Origin: Apostichopus japonicus
Lineage: Eukaryota; Echinodermata; Holothuroidea; Aspidochirotida; Stichopodidae
Length of the DNA stretch: 64,000 bases
Assembly: GCF_037975245.1 (NCBI RefSeq)
Contig: NC_092582.1
Coordinates: 7,107,001 to 7,171,000 of the forward strand
Direction: 5' to 3'
Shown here one piece after another: positions 50,228 through 62,571 of this stretch. The position numbers were made by a program, and so were the translations under genes. Within the stretch, counting starts at the first letter, position 1, and each line of letters begins with the position of its first letter. The notes beneath the pieces were generated by a model, which saw nothing but the letters and a program-made list of their open reading frames with translations, was not told the origin of the DNA and did no database searches.

Positions 50228-50235
50228 TCAAGAGT

Positions 50236-50699
50236 GAACTTGAATGAAGTTCATATTATAGATTGTATATAGTTCGACTAAAATGGGAGCGCCTGACCCA
50301 TGTCAAGACAAACATGTTATTTTGATTGGCGTTTGCGGCAATAGTGCATTTACGGCATTAGTGCTGCATTAGAACAATGCATCGAATAACAACAGTAAAT
50401 TCACAAATCCAACAGCTTGCTGAAGTTCGAAGTTCCATCATAATACAATTTAAGTTAATACTTCTTGTCAAGTTTATTCTTCTTCAAACAGAAGTAGAGA
50501 CATATTTTGTCAAACTTTCAGTCAGGATGTAGGGAAGGGGGAGCAATAGAAATCCACAGCCTTAATCCCCTCTCCCCTCCCCCTCACCGAACACTTATAA
50601 TCTATAATGTTAAAATTGCACAGAGTTTAAAGATGTTGATATTCTTTGATCGCTTTAGAAGTAAAAGGTTTTTTTTTTTTTGCTCTTGAAAATCATACA
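50236..50699. other. no gene recognised
   Basis: Spacer containing a C-rich stretch near 50565-50585 and a T12 run near 50670, which may be near the 3' end of the LINE that follows on the minus strand. Confidence 0.4.
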
Positions 50700-53600
50700 A
50701 TACACAATAAAGGATGAATTCAAATTTTTATCAAAATGAGCATTAAATTGAGGACACGTGAAAAATCGCCCCTACACAAAACTTCAGAAATATTCAATGG
50801 AAGTTTAATATCAACATTAATGGAAAGTTTTTCAAAGAATTTCCAAAGTCTCTGAACAAAATCACAATGATAAAACAAATTTTCAATTGTTTGGAGATTA
50901 AGCATGCAAAAAGTGCACATATTTGATGCAACAATACCAATCTTTTGCAAATAATAATTTGTCGGGATGATTCTATGAAGAATACGATACTGAAACCAGC
51001 GAATGTAAATATCACTACTAGAGTTAAAAGCGACTGTACAATACAAGGCCCAATCCGCACTAGTAATACTGAACGATTCTGTCCATTTGAAGTAAGATTT
51101 ACACAGGCGGTATGAATACAGCAAATGATTGTAAACATATTTACAATCAAAACTACTCATATTCAATAGTATATTTATGAAACTATTAACAGGGCCCCAA
51201 GATACTCAACATTACAGGCATCTGTAATACTTCGCAACCTGGTTTGTACTGACCGAATAAGGCCATGATATTAAAAAAAATGATCTTGATGCGATACTTC
51301 TCAATAAAGTGAATCAAAAGAAGAAAATGTCCGTTTTCATCAATCAAGTCACCAATGAAAAATACGCCATGAAGCGCCCAAAATGACGATAATCAACCGG
51401 GAAATCCCCTACCGTCACCAGCGAGATATTCCAAATTGGCAGACTACAGATAAGCGAACTATCCAAACGAGGAGAATTCAAAAAATTATTCAGGTATAAG
51501 CAAGTGGAGTGAAACACATCTTTCCAGAATGGATTGTGAACACGTCGGCTAACGAGATTAACCTAATAATCACCATTCTTATAAAAATCTGCAACGTTAA
51601 TGCCATACTTCTCTAGAAGAATACACCCAGACATGGTGACTGGATTACGGAGATATCTTTGAAATGTAGAAACCTTTAAAGTGGTACAGTGTAAAGCAAA
51701 ATCCACCATTCTCAACCCTCCCTCGGGGTATGACTGGCAAATCTGATTACGACTAATCTTATCCGGCTTTTTATTCCAAATGAAATGGAAAAGCAAGTCA
51801 CTAACGCCAGAAATAAAACCTTCTGTTGGGCTTGGGAGCGAGACAATATTATAATTGAAACAGGGAAAGATAAGAGTTTTAACAACAGTTATTCTACCCA
51901 ACACAGTCAAGTTACGTTTAGCCCAAATATGATAATATTATTCAACTTTATGAATGCGCTATCATAATTCTGGGCCCGATAAGTTCTAGATTAGTACTGA
52001 AAATAATCTCAAGCAAAATGAAGTCATCACCGGGTTTTAACCACGGGACCACCTCCAGACTGTCAAAATACAGCGTGGACTCTTTCCATGACCCTAGACT
52101 AATCAGTAAAGATTTATTCAAGTTGAGATTCAAGCCAGAGATGGAACCAAATGTTTTAATTTGATTTAAGAGGGTGCAAAAAGAAACCTCATCTGGGTGA
52201 ATGAAAAAGGGGGTATAATCTGCGTACTGCGCCAACATACATTCTCGGTCTCCAATAGTCAGGGGCGTATCCAGGATTTTCCAATAGGGGGGGCGCCAGG
52301 CATGAATGATCGCCGTCCTGGGGGATGGGTCTAAGGGGAGGGGTGTACAATTTTTGCTTTCAAAGAAGGGCTGAAATGCAAAATGGTGTCATATGCATGG
52401 GCGGCGATCCGTACTTCCGAGTGAGGGGGGGAGATATGACCTTGTTGACTATCTAAGCGTAGCGCCACCATGAGCTGGCGCGAAGCGTACAAGAAAATTT
52501 TGGGATTAACAAACCCTCTAGATGGCCGGAAACGGCACTTCCCGAGGTTTCCAAGCGGCATATACCCAACTTTAAAATAGGGATGTCATGTCCGAAATAT
52601 CTCATAATCAGGATCCAAAATACTTTTTTTTTAAATTTCGGGTGTTATTTTGGGAAAATTGCCCCTGTCAATCTTGTTTCAGGCGCAACGTTAGAATGTT
52701 CGAGAGCTCTGTTATATTATTCGATGAAGAAAATGGCCTCATGCAGGCTATTATAGGCCTATACACATGCAATACACAATTACACATAGTTACATTCCTA
52801 GGTACCGATTGCTAGGGCATCCAGGTGAAACGTGTATTAAGCATTACCCTGGTTACATGAGATTCTCAGCTGTTCGAGGGAACATGTACGTGTGTAGGCC
52901 TACTATAGGGCCTATATGAATACTATGAGGGTGCATATATGTACTATATTAATACCGTGGGCGCAATAATACATTTTGTTGTTATAGGGCCAATGAAGCC
53001 TACAGTCAACTATTTTTGCTTTATAAAGACGCTTTATTTGAAAAGATCGCACTGCGTTTATGGTAGGCGAGAAATGAAGCTAAAAAAGAGCCGTACATTA
53101 ACGAAGATGCATAAATGTAGGCATGAAAATATTCTTATCCCTGGCATTTGGTGGGGGGGGGATATGGTGCATTACATCCCCTCCACCCATTTTCATGGGG
53201 GGATATATCCCCCCCTCCACCCAGGATCGCCGCCCATGGCCATATGTGATCCATTTTTCGACCTTAATAATAAGCAACATTTCCAGTAAATATGGACACA
53301 AAATGCACAATTTAGTATGGCTGGCATGTCATTTATTGTTTATAGTGATAATACAAACACAATTACCATCTATGTTTCTAAAACTATTATGCCGCCGAAC
53401 TTCGCCAGAACCTTTTTTTGGCAAACAAAGCATACGGGAAGGGGAGGGGGGGGGGGTTGAGCGATCACAGACATCTCACATAAAGGTCGTCATCAATTTT
53501 TTTTTTTTTTTTTTTGCTAAACTTTTTTTTTTTTGGTGACGGCCAATAGGGGGGGCGCGCGCCTGTTGCGCCCCCCCCTGGATACGCCCCTGAATAGTTA

Positions 53601-54170
53601 TACCACGAATACTCTTGTCATTGCATACCAGTTGATTAAAAGTTCAGCACAAAGAATAAAGAGATAGGGAGACAAAGGATCACCTTGTCTACAACCCCTT
53701 TCAAAGGGAAAACCCCGCGTGACAAAGCCATTCACTTTACCGAGGTCATGGCTTTATTATAAAAAGCATCAACCCAACGGAGAATAGAGGGACCAAAGTT
53801 GAACAAACTAAGAACCTTCTCATAAAACGGAGGGAAACACTGTCAAAAGCTTTTTCAAAAACAATTGTAAATAAAACACCTGGGCTATAAAGTCCTCCTC
53901 AAGGTTAAACATTATGTCATAGATAGTACGAATGCTATCACCTATGTATGTTCCCTTAATAAAGCCACTCTGATCCGGGGAAGTTAAGTCGGAATTAAAC
54001 TTTCTGACACGATTAGCTATACAAGAAGAGGCAATCTTATAAGAAACATTCAGTAATGAAATTGATCGCCATTTATTAAGGAAATTTCTCGATTTATCCC
54101 CTTTAGGAATGAAGGTTATAACTCCATGCCAAAGAAAAAAAGAAATGTTGATGTCTAAAGCGACTATTAT
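50700..54170 (-). pseudogene. L1/Tx1-like LINE, frameshifted and split
   Basis: Read on the minus strand from 54170 down: IPKGDKSRNFLNKWRSISLL and PDQSGFIKG (about 54115-53960), [20 protein letters not shown] (about 53690-53635), then after a 1.33 kb insertion the active-site block QYADYT (about 52230; the second Asp of YADD replaced by Tyr) and GLNLNLNKS. Next come GRITVVKTLIFP, PEGGLRMVDF (about 51900-51700) and the zinc-finger-like zf-RVT end with CTFCMLNLQTIENLFYHCDF (about 50930-50870). The 5' part with endonuclease is missing. Several frameshifts and the altered YADD show it is dead. Confidence 0.85.
52260..53592. mobile_element. 1.33 kb inverted-repeat element inside the LINE
   Basis: Ends CAGGGGCGTATCCAGG and CCTGGATACGCCCCTG, flanked by AATAGT on both sides (52254-52259, 53593-53598). 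Joining the flanks at one AATAGT restores continuous RT coding ([11 protein letters not shown] into the QYADYT block), so the borders and the 6 bp duplication are well supported. It carries the dispersed core TATCTAAGCGTAGCGCCACC at about 52449, also found at 4494-4790 and 5747-6012. No transposase; internal frames cross poly-G and poly-T runs. Confidence 0.9.
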
Positions 54171-54524
54171 TTATTGTCGTTATTAATTCTGTTCAGATCG
54201 CTATCAAGACTTTTGAATGGGAAGGGAACAACTGCGACCACCCTCCAAGTGATCGCCTTATCTCGATTGACTATCCCACTCGGGGTCTTGTGTAGTACAG
54301 CTCTTGTGTATATCGACTTGGCGTTGTGAAATTAGGTCTCCCCATATCAAATCGGATTTCTCCTATGTCAATATGCGAGGCTGTGAATGCTGTATTGTTA
54401 TTATAATTATTTTCTAGTAAAATTGACCCGTTTGTTTTAGTGTACTGCGAAATTTACTAGGAAATTTTCTAGGATATCGGATTGGATAATAATTTTGACA
54501 TTATATTACAACGAAAAGGAAAAT

Positions 54525-54576
54525 CATTTTGCAGCTGAATTGCTAAGATTGCATCGTTCACTATGCTGTTGCAAGA
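54525..54576. repeat. PLE terminal direct repeat, left copy
   Basis: Begins CATTTTGCAGCTGAATTGCT and ends GCTGTTGCAAGA; identical over 52 bp to 55991-56042. Penelope-like elements are known for such terminal direct repeats (pseudo-LTRs). Confidence 0.85.
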
Positions 54577-55990
54577 CGTAACAACCAGGGGCAGCTTCTT
54601 GTCGCAATCTCGTCCCTTTTTGTCTTTCACTGCCAAAGTAGATGATCTGGAAAGGGAGCGGACTCTCTAAATGGCTTCACGCACCCTTCTGGCACTATGG
54701 CCCCTAGCAGTAAGGTGTTTTTCCAAAGCATCTGTATGGCGAATGAAAGAGGAATTGTTATAGCAAATGCGAAGAAGACGAAGTGCTTGACTGTGGGCAA
54801 TTCCAGACTTGCAGTGACGGGGATGGCAGCTTGAAGTATGGAGATACTGGTGTGTGTCTGTGGGCTTGGTGTATAAGTCTGTAGAGTGAGAACCGTGTTC
54901 CTTGCGACAGTCACATCGAGAAAGTTAACCTGTTGGTGAGAGAAATCAGATGGAATTTGATGGTGCTGTGGAAAGAATTGCTGTGATTGATGAAGGTGAG
55001 CAGGCTATCCTCATTACTGGTCCTAACGAAGAAGATATCATCAACGTAGCGCCACCAGATAAGGGGGCGACAGGGAGCTGTACTGAGCATGCGTTCTTCA
55101 AGTCTAGACATAAACAGGCAAGCGAAGGAAGGTACCATTCTGGTTCCCATGGCAGTCCCGTGTCTTTGAAGGTAATGCTTGTCCATGAACGTGAAGTTGT
55201 TTTTGGTGAGAACCTGTTGCATGAGATCTTTGATGTCAGAGATGGGTGGACAAGGGTGGACCTTCTTAGACAGGGCTGCACACGTGGCTGCGATACCTTC
55301 AGCATGAGAAATGTTAGAGTTAAGAGAAATGACGTCGTGTACTGGGGATTTGTTTCTTGATATTCTCAAGTTTCTTGAGGAAATCTGGAGTGTCATGGAT
55401 GTAAGAATTAATCTGAGGAAGAAGAAGTTTGATGAAGCGGTGCATAAACAAATATGTCCTCTCGGCGGGGGACCCATTGCCTGAGATGATAGGCCTACCA
55501 GGGTTACCAGGCTTGTGAATTTTGGGCAGGAGATAAAAACCTGGCTGCCTTACAGTCTGTGGGAGAAAGGACAGAAACAGCCTTCTTAGAGATCTGCTGG
55601 TTGCGCTGGTGCATATCATTGTTGGTCTGTTTTATCTGCTGGGAGAAAATAACTGTGGAATCAGAATCAAGATGAGTGTAAATATCACTGTTGGAGAGAT
55701 TGCGCATGGCTTCCTTGATGTAGTCCTGTCGATCCTGGATGACAACTGCAGAACATTTGTCGGCTGGCTTAATGATAATGTCACTGCGAGACATCAGTGA
55801 GGAAAGTACTGTACGCTCATCTCTTGGAAGGTTGTCGTGTGTTCTGCGGAGTGGAGAGCTTGACTAGTTAGTCTCAGAGCTGACGAATTGTGTGTAGGCT
55901 TCTAAAACAGAAACCCTGTTCTTAGGAGGCATCCAAGAACTTTTCTTGCAGAAGGGTTCCCATTCAGTTGGAGGATAATCTAGAAAAAAC

Positions 55991-56042
55991 CATTTTGCAG
56001 CTGAATTGCTAAGATTGCATCGTTCACTATGCTGTTGCAAGA
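55991..56042. repeat. PLE terminal direct repeat, right copy
   Basis: Exact copy of 54525-54576 in the same orientation. Perfect identity is notable next to the frameshifted RT. Confidence 0.85.
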
Positions 56043-56097
56043 TTTATTACCAATTCATTTTGTTTATATATATATATATATATATAAAATTATAAAC

Positions 56098-56371
56098 GCT
56101 TAGATGATACCTTAGGTGGACACCAAATGGTAAAAAAGCGACCTTAGGTCGACAATGTACCTTAGGTCGACATTTCTGTGTCCACCTAAAGTTTTTACTA
56201 CCATTTTAAGAAACTTTTTTATTGTCGCAAATAGCTTTGTAATGTTCTCCGTCCTCTAGAACGTTCATTTACAAGGTTTGGTTAGGGTCGGTTCAGGGTT
56301 AGGGTTAGAAAAAATCGATTGAATTTAGTGTGTAAGTCAATGTAAATGTCGACCTAAGGTATCATTTAGCC

Positions 56372-56373
<2 letters not shown>
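56098..56373. mobile_element. short inverted-repeat element with CCTTAGGTCGAC motifs
   Basis: The ends are inverted: TTAGATGATACCTTAGGT on the left and ACCTAAGGTATCATTTAG on the right. The motif ACCTTAGGTCGACA recurs twice inside, and a TTAGGG-like piece (GGGTTAGGGTTAG) lies near 56296. It sits in TA-rich DNA, so no clean target duplication can be read. About 275 bp, non-coding. Confidence 0.6.
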
Positions 56374-56436
<63 letters not shown>

Positions 56437-56490
56437 TTATATATATATAGGCCTATATATATATATAGGCCTATATATATATATATATTT
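56374..56490. repeat. TA microsatellite with AGGCCT interruptions
   Basis: A TA run interrupted twice by AGGCCT, making nested palindromes. Frames rich in Tyr and Ile are artefacts. Confidence 0.9.
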
Positions 56491-58084
56491 ATTTTATGCG
56501 TGTGTGTATTTGTATACAATTGTTGCATGGGTGTGTGTGTGTATGTATATGTGTTTATTTATGTATATTGTGGGTGGTGGGGTGGAGTGGGTGTGTTATA
56601 CGTGTTGAATCGGTGTGCAGGTGGATATACGTGTTACTATTAGCTTGTATTGTTCTCTCTATTTACCTTTGAGAGCGCTCTACTATAGACAAGCCCTCTG
56701 AAATGTTGGATTGCTTCCTTTCACAATTTTCCCTGTTGTTGATATATTATTAAGTTCAATTCTCTGTATTTATATTGTTAAGAAAAAAAATGAAATGAAA
56801 TGAAATATCTAGTATAGGCTTAATGTTACGGGTATTGTTGAGTATACTAAAACAACAACAGTGCAGTAGCTATGCCCTCATGCCACTTCGAAGCGAGTAA
56901 CTCAACTTCTCAACTTCAAGTTCAATCTCAGTCGAATCGTTCGAATCCCGAGTTTGGGACTTGCAGAAGGATTGCAGAAGGATTCTTTGGCTAAGCTATC
57001 GCATGAAGAGTCTCAGTGTATGCCTATCTGATTACATCCTTATTATAGCGTTTGAAGCCATATTGGTTTAAGTGGATCATGGTCGGACCTGATGCCAAGG
57101 TGGTGGCGCTATGCTTAATGATTTAGATGAAACATTAAGAGGGTGGCAGCGCACATTGCGATGGACCGAGTTTGTTTATTGCTATATAGTTGTTTTGTAG
57201 AAAATTTGGTTTTACTCGGGTTGTGTTATAACTATCGTTGATAGTTGATAGCATCTTGATTCGTGTTCATCTTCATATTCTTTACAAAAATTTAGTGAAA
57301 AAATCTAATTCACAGGTTAAAACATTAATTCTGTACAGGTTGATAATTGTATTACCGGTATTTAATATCAATTATACAGTTATTCTTAAACAATCACGCG
57401 TAAGAGAGGGTATATCGCCACATATATTATTCAACAATGTATTTAAATGTTTTTTTTTATCTACTGTGTAGATTACTTCATTATTTTACGCTTTTCGGTG
57501 TTGCCAGATTGAATAATATCTTTACTAATTACAGCGGAATCGACGGGTCTGTGCGTAACTTTATTGCTTCTTGCGCCAGTAAGTGATACGAAAGATGTTT
57601 GTTGGATCAATTTCATCGAGTGCATCGAGGCTGTTATATATGTTTAAACTACACGTTTTCATTCGAAACAAGAGCAGAAAAATATTGTAAATACAACGAA
57701 AATGATAACCCGCGATCAAAAACAAAACCGATGTGTCGGCTAAATATGTTTGCCATTATAATGTGAAACTGATTGGTGTTACGTAACCAAATTCAAATGC
57801 TACCCTGGATCCTAGTTGTACTCCTCTGCTGACATACTTTCATGTATTCTCCTCTGCCTATAAACGAACGGGACTATTTAATGTTCAGTTGATCCTTACA
57901 TTAGCCTCTGAAACAAGTTGAGGATGTGTGGGGTATGCTCAATGCATTTGCACAACATGTACTTTTGTATATACGCTCTTCAACTTCCAAACCACAAACC
58001 AAAACACGTCGTCCTAACTGGCAACATATCGTCTGTTTTTCGGCACTTTTCCAAGAACACTTGAGCGGATTAACATATATATAG
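56491..58084. other. no gene recognised
   Basis: GT-rich at first (TGTGTGTATG type), then unique AT-rich sequence without a supportable exon. Confidence 0.4.
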
Positions 58085-59113
58085 TAAACTTATGAATATG
58101 GACGTTCCCGGTGGTTTTATTCACTGGATTTTGAACTATTTAACTAACAGAACTCAGTTGGTGAAACTCAGCCATTCGTGCCTCTCCGATGTTATTCTTA
58201 CAAATACAGGGGCACCCCAGGGAACAGTTCTAGCACCATTCCTATTCACACTTTACACGTACGATGCCAGGTCATCAGAACAAGGGTGCTCACTCATCAA
58301 GTTTGCTGACGATACTGCCATGATTGGCTTAGTCAATAGTTATGGTGATGAAGCTTACTTACGTCAAATTCAGTCTTTTGTGAACTACTGTGATCTTAAC
58401 TTCCTCCAATTAAATGTTGCTAAGACCAAAGAAATGATTATTGATTTTCGTCGCAATACTAATCCTCCACCCCATGTTGTTGTCAAAGGAAGTGCACATG
58501 TAGTTGATCGTGATACGTCATATAAGCATCTTGGGGTAGTGCTGAATGATCACTTGGCATGGGGAGATCATATTGATATATTGGTAAAAAAGTTGAATTC
58601 TAGATTGTACTGCCTCCGTAAGATGTCGAATTTTGATGTTCGTCATGACATTGAATTAGCCGGGTTTGGCGTTATTGCTTGATTTGCTGGGGTGGGAATG
58701 ACAACAAACATGAAAAAGATCGTATTAACAGCATCATTAAGAAAGCGGAGAGAGTAGTCGGGGAACCCTTGCCTTCCATTGACTCGGTTTACCACAGCCT
58801 TCTCGAGTCCAAACTGGACGCGGTATGGAAGGACCATACCCACCCCCTCTATGAGCTACTTCATAGTTGTCAGATGTCCAGAGGCAGTGGCAGGTTGAGA
58901 CTTCCGTGTCTCAAAACCAATAGACACAGAGATTATTTCATACCCCGTGCAATTAAGCTTTTCGATGAGGTTTTGTTTCGTTGACTCTCATATATTGACT
59001 TTTTTCTTATTATTCTTACTGTTTTATTGCACAATATACATATCTACTTTTGTAACATTTTCATTGTTTTATGAGCGAGTGCCTGAATTTCCCTTTGGGA
59101 TCAATAAAGTTTT
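58085..59113 (+). pseudogene. 5'-truncated CR1/L2-like LINE
   Basis: It starts inside the RT domain. The first frame (to 58682) has GGFIHWILNYLTNRTQLV, GAPQGTVLAPFLFTLYTYD, FADDTAMIGL and LQLNVAKTKEMIIDF, then HLGVVLNDHLAWGDHI. A short deletion and frameshift at about 58670 lead into a second frame (IIKKAERVVGEPLPSID, then THPLYELLH and HRDYFIPRAIKLFDE) ending with TGA at 58982. The 3' end has the small hairpin ATTTCCC-TTT-GGGAT and AATAAAG before the ACTG array, as CR1/L2/Rex-type elements do. The FADD active site is intact, but the element lacks its 5' half. Confidence 0.85.
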
Positions 59114-59469
59114 ACTGACTGACTGACTGACTGACTGACTGACTGACTGACTGACTGACTGACTGACTGACTGACTGACTGACTGACTGACTGACTGACT
59201 GACTGACTGACTGACTGACTGACTGACTGACTGACTGACTGACTGACTGACTGACTGACTGACTGACTGACTGACTGACTGACTGACTGACTGACTGACT
59301 GACTGACTGACTGACTGACTGACTGACTGACTGACTGACTGACTGACTGACTGACTGACTGACTGACTGACTGACTGACTGACTGACTGACTGACTGACT
59401 GACTGACTGACTGACTGACTGACTGACTGACTGACTGACTGACTGACTGACTGACTGACTGACTGACTG
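59114..59469. repeat. (ACTG)n microsatellite, 89 copies
   Basis: 356 bp of perfect ACTG directly after the LINE 3' end (AATAAAGTTTT). The Val-Ser-Gln-rich minus-strand frame is a repeat artefact. Confidence 0.98.
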
Positions 59470-60728
59470 TATGCTGCCCTCGCAGACGCGTCTAGACATG
59501 CGACACTAGACAGCTAGCTAACCAGCGAAATGACGAGAAAAAGACAGGAGTACGTTTCTGTAAACTGTATTGAGATTCCTCACTCATGTTATCGCGGTAA
59601 AACTGAAATAAAATGATATGATAAACTTGAATAATAATGATGCTAAATACAACACTACGAATGTATAAAAGAAAGATTATAACGGTGAACTTTGAACTTG
59701 CTACAGACCAAATGAAGCTCACCGCAGTACAATATTTTACACTGATAATTATAATGTGTGTCAAAAGGATGAGAGTCGAATAACTCTGGGGTTAAATTAA
59801 TTCTCTTAACTTGTCTTAAGAAGAATTAATAACAAAGTTGACTAAAGAACAAACAGAGTATCAAATGAGCAAAAACTATTATGATTAATTAGTAACAACA
59901 ATCCATCTCAACGAACGGAAATTACGTAACGTAAGTATTACGCAACTCTGATAGGAACATGAATATGTGAGCATAAACATAGTTGAACAGGGGTTAAGGT
60001 AATTAAAACCCAAGTGTAACTAAATTAATATTAACTTATTCAAGTCACAAGTAAATATATATAGTTATGGAGTCGCCCATATTTAATAAACAACAAAATA
60101 TGTGCAAACCTGCACTCGAGGTAAATACTTCTTAATTGGAAAACAAATAGATTAATTATGTCTAATTAACAATCTCAAATAACTGACATGTGCAAGGTAA
60201 GCAAGGTAGTACAATAATTAACCTAACAAATAAGACAAAGAGAAAACTTACAGATTATAATTGAGCCAGGTCGAAAACGTTAGCTAATGAAACTGCGTAC
60301 GATATGTAAGGCGGATGCGGTGTTGCCTACTATAATGCTGAAAACAGAACTTGAAGTCTATAATGAAAACAACACAGGTCTCTGAGAAAAGAAATAAGTG
60401 TGAATCTCCCATTACCATGAGACCCTCCTCATGTGTGGTCAAGGAGAAAGTTATCGACAACTCTTCCATCCTGACTTGCCCCCTGCAGACCTTTCATAAC
60501 AGAGCTGTGCTATGAAGTTACAGATAGCTCAAACTGATCTGACCAAAGAGCAGGCAGCAGAGAGAAAGAATAAGAAGAGTCAAAGGTGGCTTGCTTAATG
60601 AAGTATAAACAATAACATGTGTAGTAAGGTAAAAACTGAATCCCTGTGAAAATGAATAAGTACTGAAAACAGGACTACCTGCCCGATAGGCGATAAAAAA
60701 AAAAACATTTACTTGAATGGCAGAACAG
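59470..60728. other. no gene recognised
   Basis: AT-rich interval between the two ACTG arrays. No coding signal or clear element ends. Confidence 0.45.
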
Positions 60729-60890
60729 ACTGACTGACTGACTGACTGACTGACTGACTGACTGACTGACTGACTGACTGACTGACTGACTGACTGACTG
60801 ACTGACTGACTGACTGACTGACTGACTGACTGACTGACTGACTGACTGACTGACTGACTGACTGACTGACTGACTGACTGACTGACTGAC
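60729..60890. repeat. second (ACTG)n microsatellite, ~40 copies
   Basis: 162 bp of perfect ACTG, followed on the right by TTACTTACTT. Confidence 0.98.
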
Positions 60891-60960
60891 TTACTTACTT
60901 TTATTCCATATGGGATATGCCGCCTGTAAATAACCGTGTCAGCTATGAACATACACATTT
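60891..60960 (-). mobile_element. LINE-like 3' tail, opposite orientation
   Basis: On the minus strand it reads GGCATATCCCATATGGAATA followed by AAAGTAAGTAAG and then TCAG repeats. An ATCCCATATGGAAT hairpin plus AATAAAAG before a tetranucleotide run is the same arrangement as at 59080-59114, mirrored. No RT coding is visible upstream (higher coordinates), so only a tail remains. Confidence 0.45.
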
Positions 60961-62571
60961 TTGAATGTCGCCCCCTTTCTTTTTCGGATCTATCTATTTA
61001 TATTTATGTTCGTAATCGTGAATTTATTAAGCCGTGCATGACGAGTTTGTGAACAAGCTTTCTATTTATATATACAATTGTGGAAATTTTCATGTTTCTG
61101 ATGAAGATATTGTGCGATTTGTAAAGGTGAAAATATCACCATTGATCAACCCACTCAGTCTGGGAATTAGTGCTACTCAGCTTTAAATCAATTGCTTTTA
61201 AGCATCTGCACCAGTGACCGTATATTACGCAGAATAATATCCATTTTCTTATGGCAGATATGTTGACAAAATGAAAGGAAGTCATGTAAATGAGGAATAT
61301 ATCGTTACCACACTTTTAATTATACTATTTATGTTTTTTCTCATAAAAAATTGTAACCGCTGAAGTAAACGGACGATTACAAAATAGGCATACAAGCTTG
61401 TTACAGTATTTGAAAAAATGGCATTGCATAAAAAAAATTATGGGAATAATGCCCTGAACCCTGTTAGGAGCATCAGTGGGCAGTGATTAACAACCTCAGG
61501 AGTACCTCATTAATATTCTTGAGATGAGAGATTCGTTCACTTTTCGACGAATAGAAACGAAAAAAACTGAAATGTTGTATGGCAGGGGTTACTGGGTAAG
61601 CGGCGTCAAACAATTAATCGATGGAGACAATAGGCAGGAAACAACCGGCGACCTTATTAATTTCCAAAATGGCGAGGGCAGGACAAGATATACATAACGT
61701 TTAGTGAATATTCCATTTGTCAGAATATACCATTGCAAAGAACCATCGTTTACCTATAGCGGACTGTGGTGCGGAGTGAACGATCATGACTGAACGAGTG
61801 AACGAGTGAACGAAGTGAACGAGTGAACGATTAATGACTCTCCCAATGGAGGATTTACGATTCACTAAAACTAAGTAAATGATAACAATTAGTAAAGACA
61901 CAATACAAAAAAGGTAATGTAATTGTAGTCTTGAGACTGAATGAAAACTTAGAGTCCATGCAGAATATCGGTTATTTATTGATGATAATGAAAAAAGAGG
62001 ATATGAAGTAAAAATTTGTGAAATATGGGTTGTTTTACAGAATGTATCTGCTTCCTCTCGCAAGAGTACGTAATTTCTTTGACTGAAGATATTTTTTACG
62101 AATTTATAGATAGTTAGGGGTTGGGAATGTAAAGTTTTGATACCAAAAAAAGAGATAAAAATATAAGTATTGTTGAAGAGGATGCAATCAATTACCGATG
62201 GTCTGAAAAATCTGGAGAATTGAAGGTGATTTAAGGTATTTTAGAAATTCCTGGGTGAAACAAGAAGATTCTGCAACGATGCTGGCAGATGGATTAGGGG
62301 TTGAGCGAGGTAGGTCACCAAGGGATTGCATATTATTTTGAAAACTATTGATAATTTTCGAAAATTGTATAAATTTGGGAGTCATGCTATATACAACGAC
62401 CATTAATCAATCCAATGAAACCGACCCCCCCCCCCAGCCACACACCACTTCGGGAGTGTTTGTTTTCTCTGCACATATTGAATCAGCAGAGTAAACTTGA
62501 ACTGTTGTACAAATATATTTATAAGATTACGCTGCATTTTATGCAGCTGCAATTACTCTTTCTCCTTTCAC
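60961..62571. other. no gene recognised
   Basis: AT-rich. A small array of GTGAACGA / GAACGAGT units lies at about 61775-61830. A C-run lies at 62425-62435. Confidence 0.4.

Larger units (their letters stand above)
54525..56042 (-). pseudogene. Penelope-like element (PLE), degenerate
   Basis: On the minus strand from 56042 down: a pre-RT segment with PTEWEPFCKKSSWMPPKNR (about 55970-55915), IIIKPADKCSAVVIQDRQDY (about 55780), then LLPKIHKPGNPGRPIISGNG (about 55540-55480), FMDKHYLQRHGTAMGTRM (about 55190-55140), ACLFMSRLEE, and the catalytic WWRYVDDIFF (about 55050). These are Penelope-type RT signatures. The frames overlap, showing at least two frameshifts. No GIY-YIG endonuclease remains; the element ends soon after the RT. 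Both ends carry the same 52 bp direct repeat. Confidence 0.88.

Noticed and set aside
53123-53539. 138-codon plus-strand frame
   Set aside because: Lies inside the inverted-repeat element and crosses poly-G and poly-T runs.
59101-59499. Long Val-Ser-Gln repeat protein on the minus strand (also 60518-60958)
   Set aside because: Pure translation of the ACTG microsatellites.
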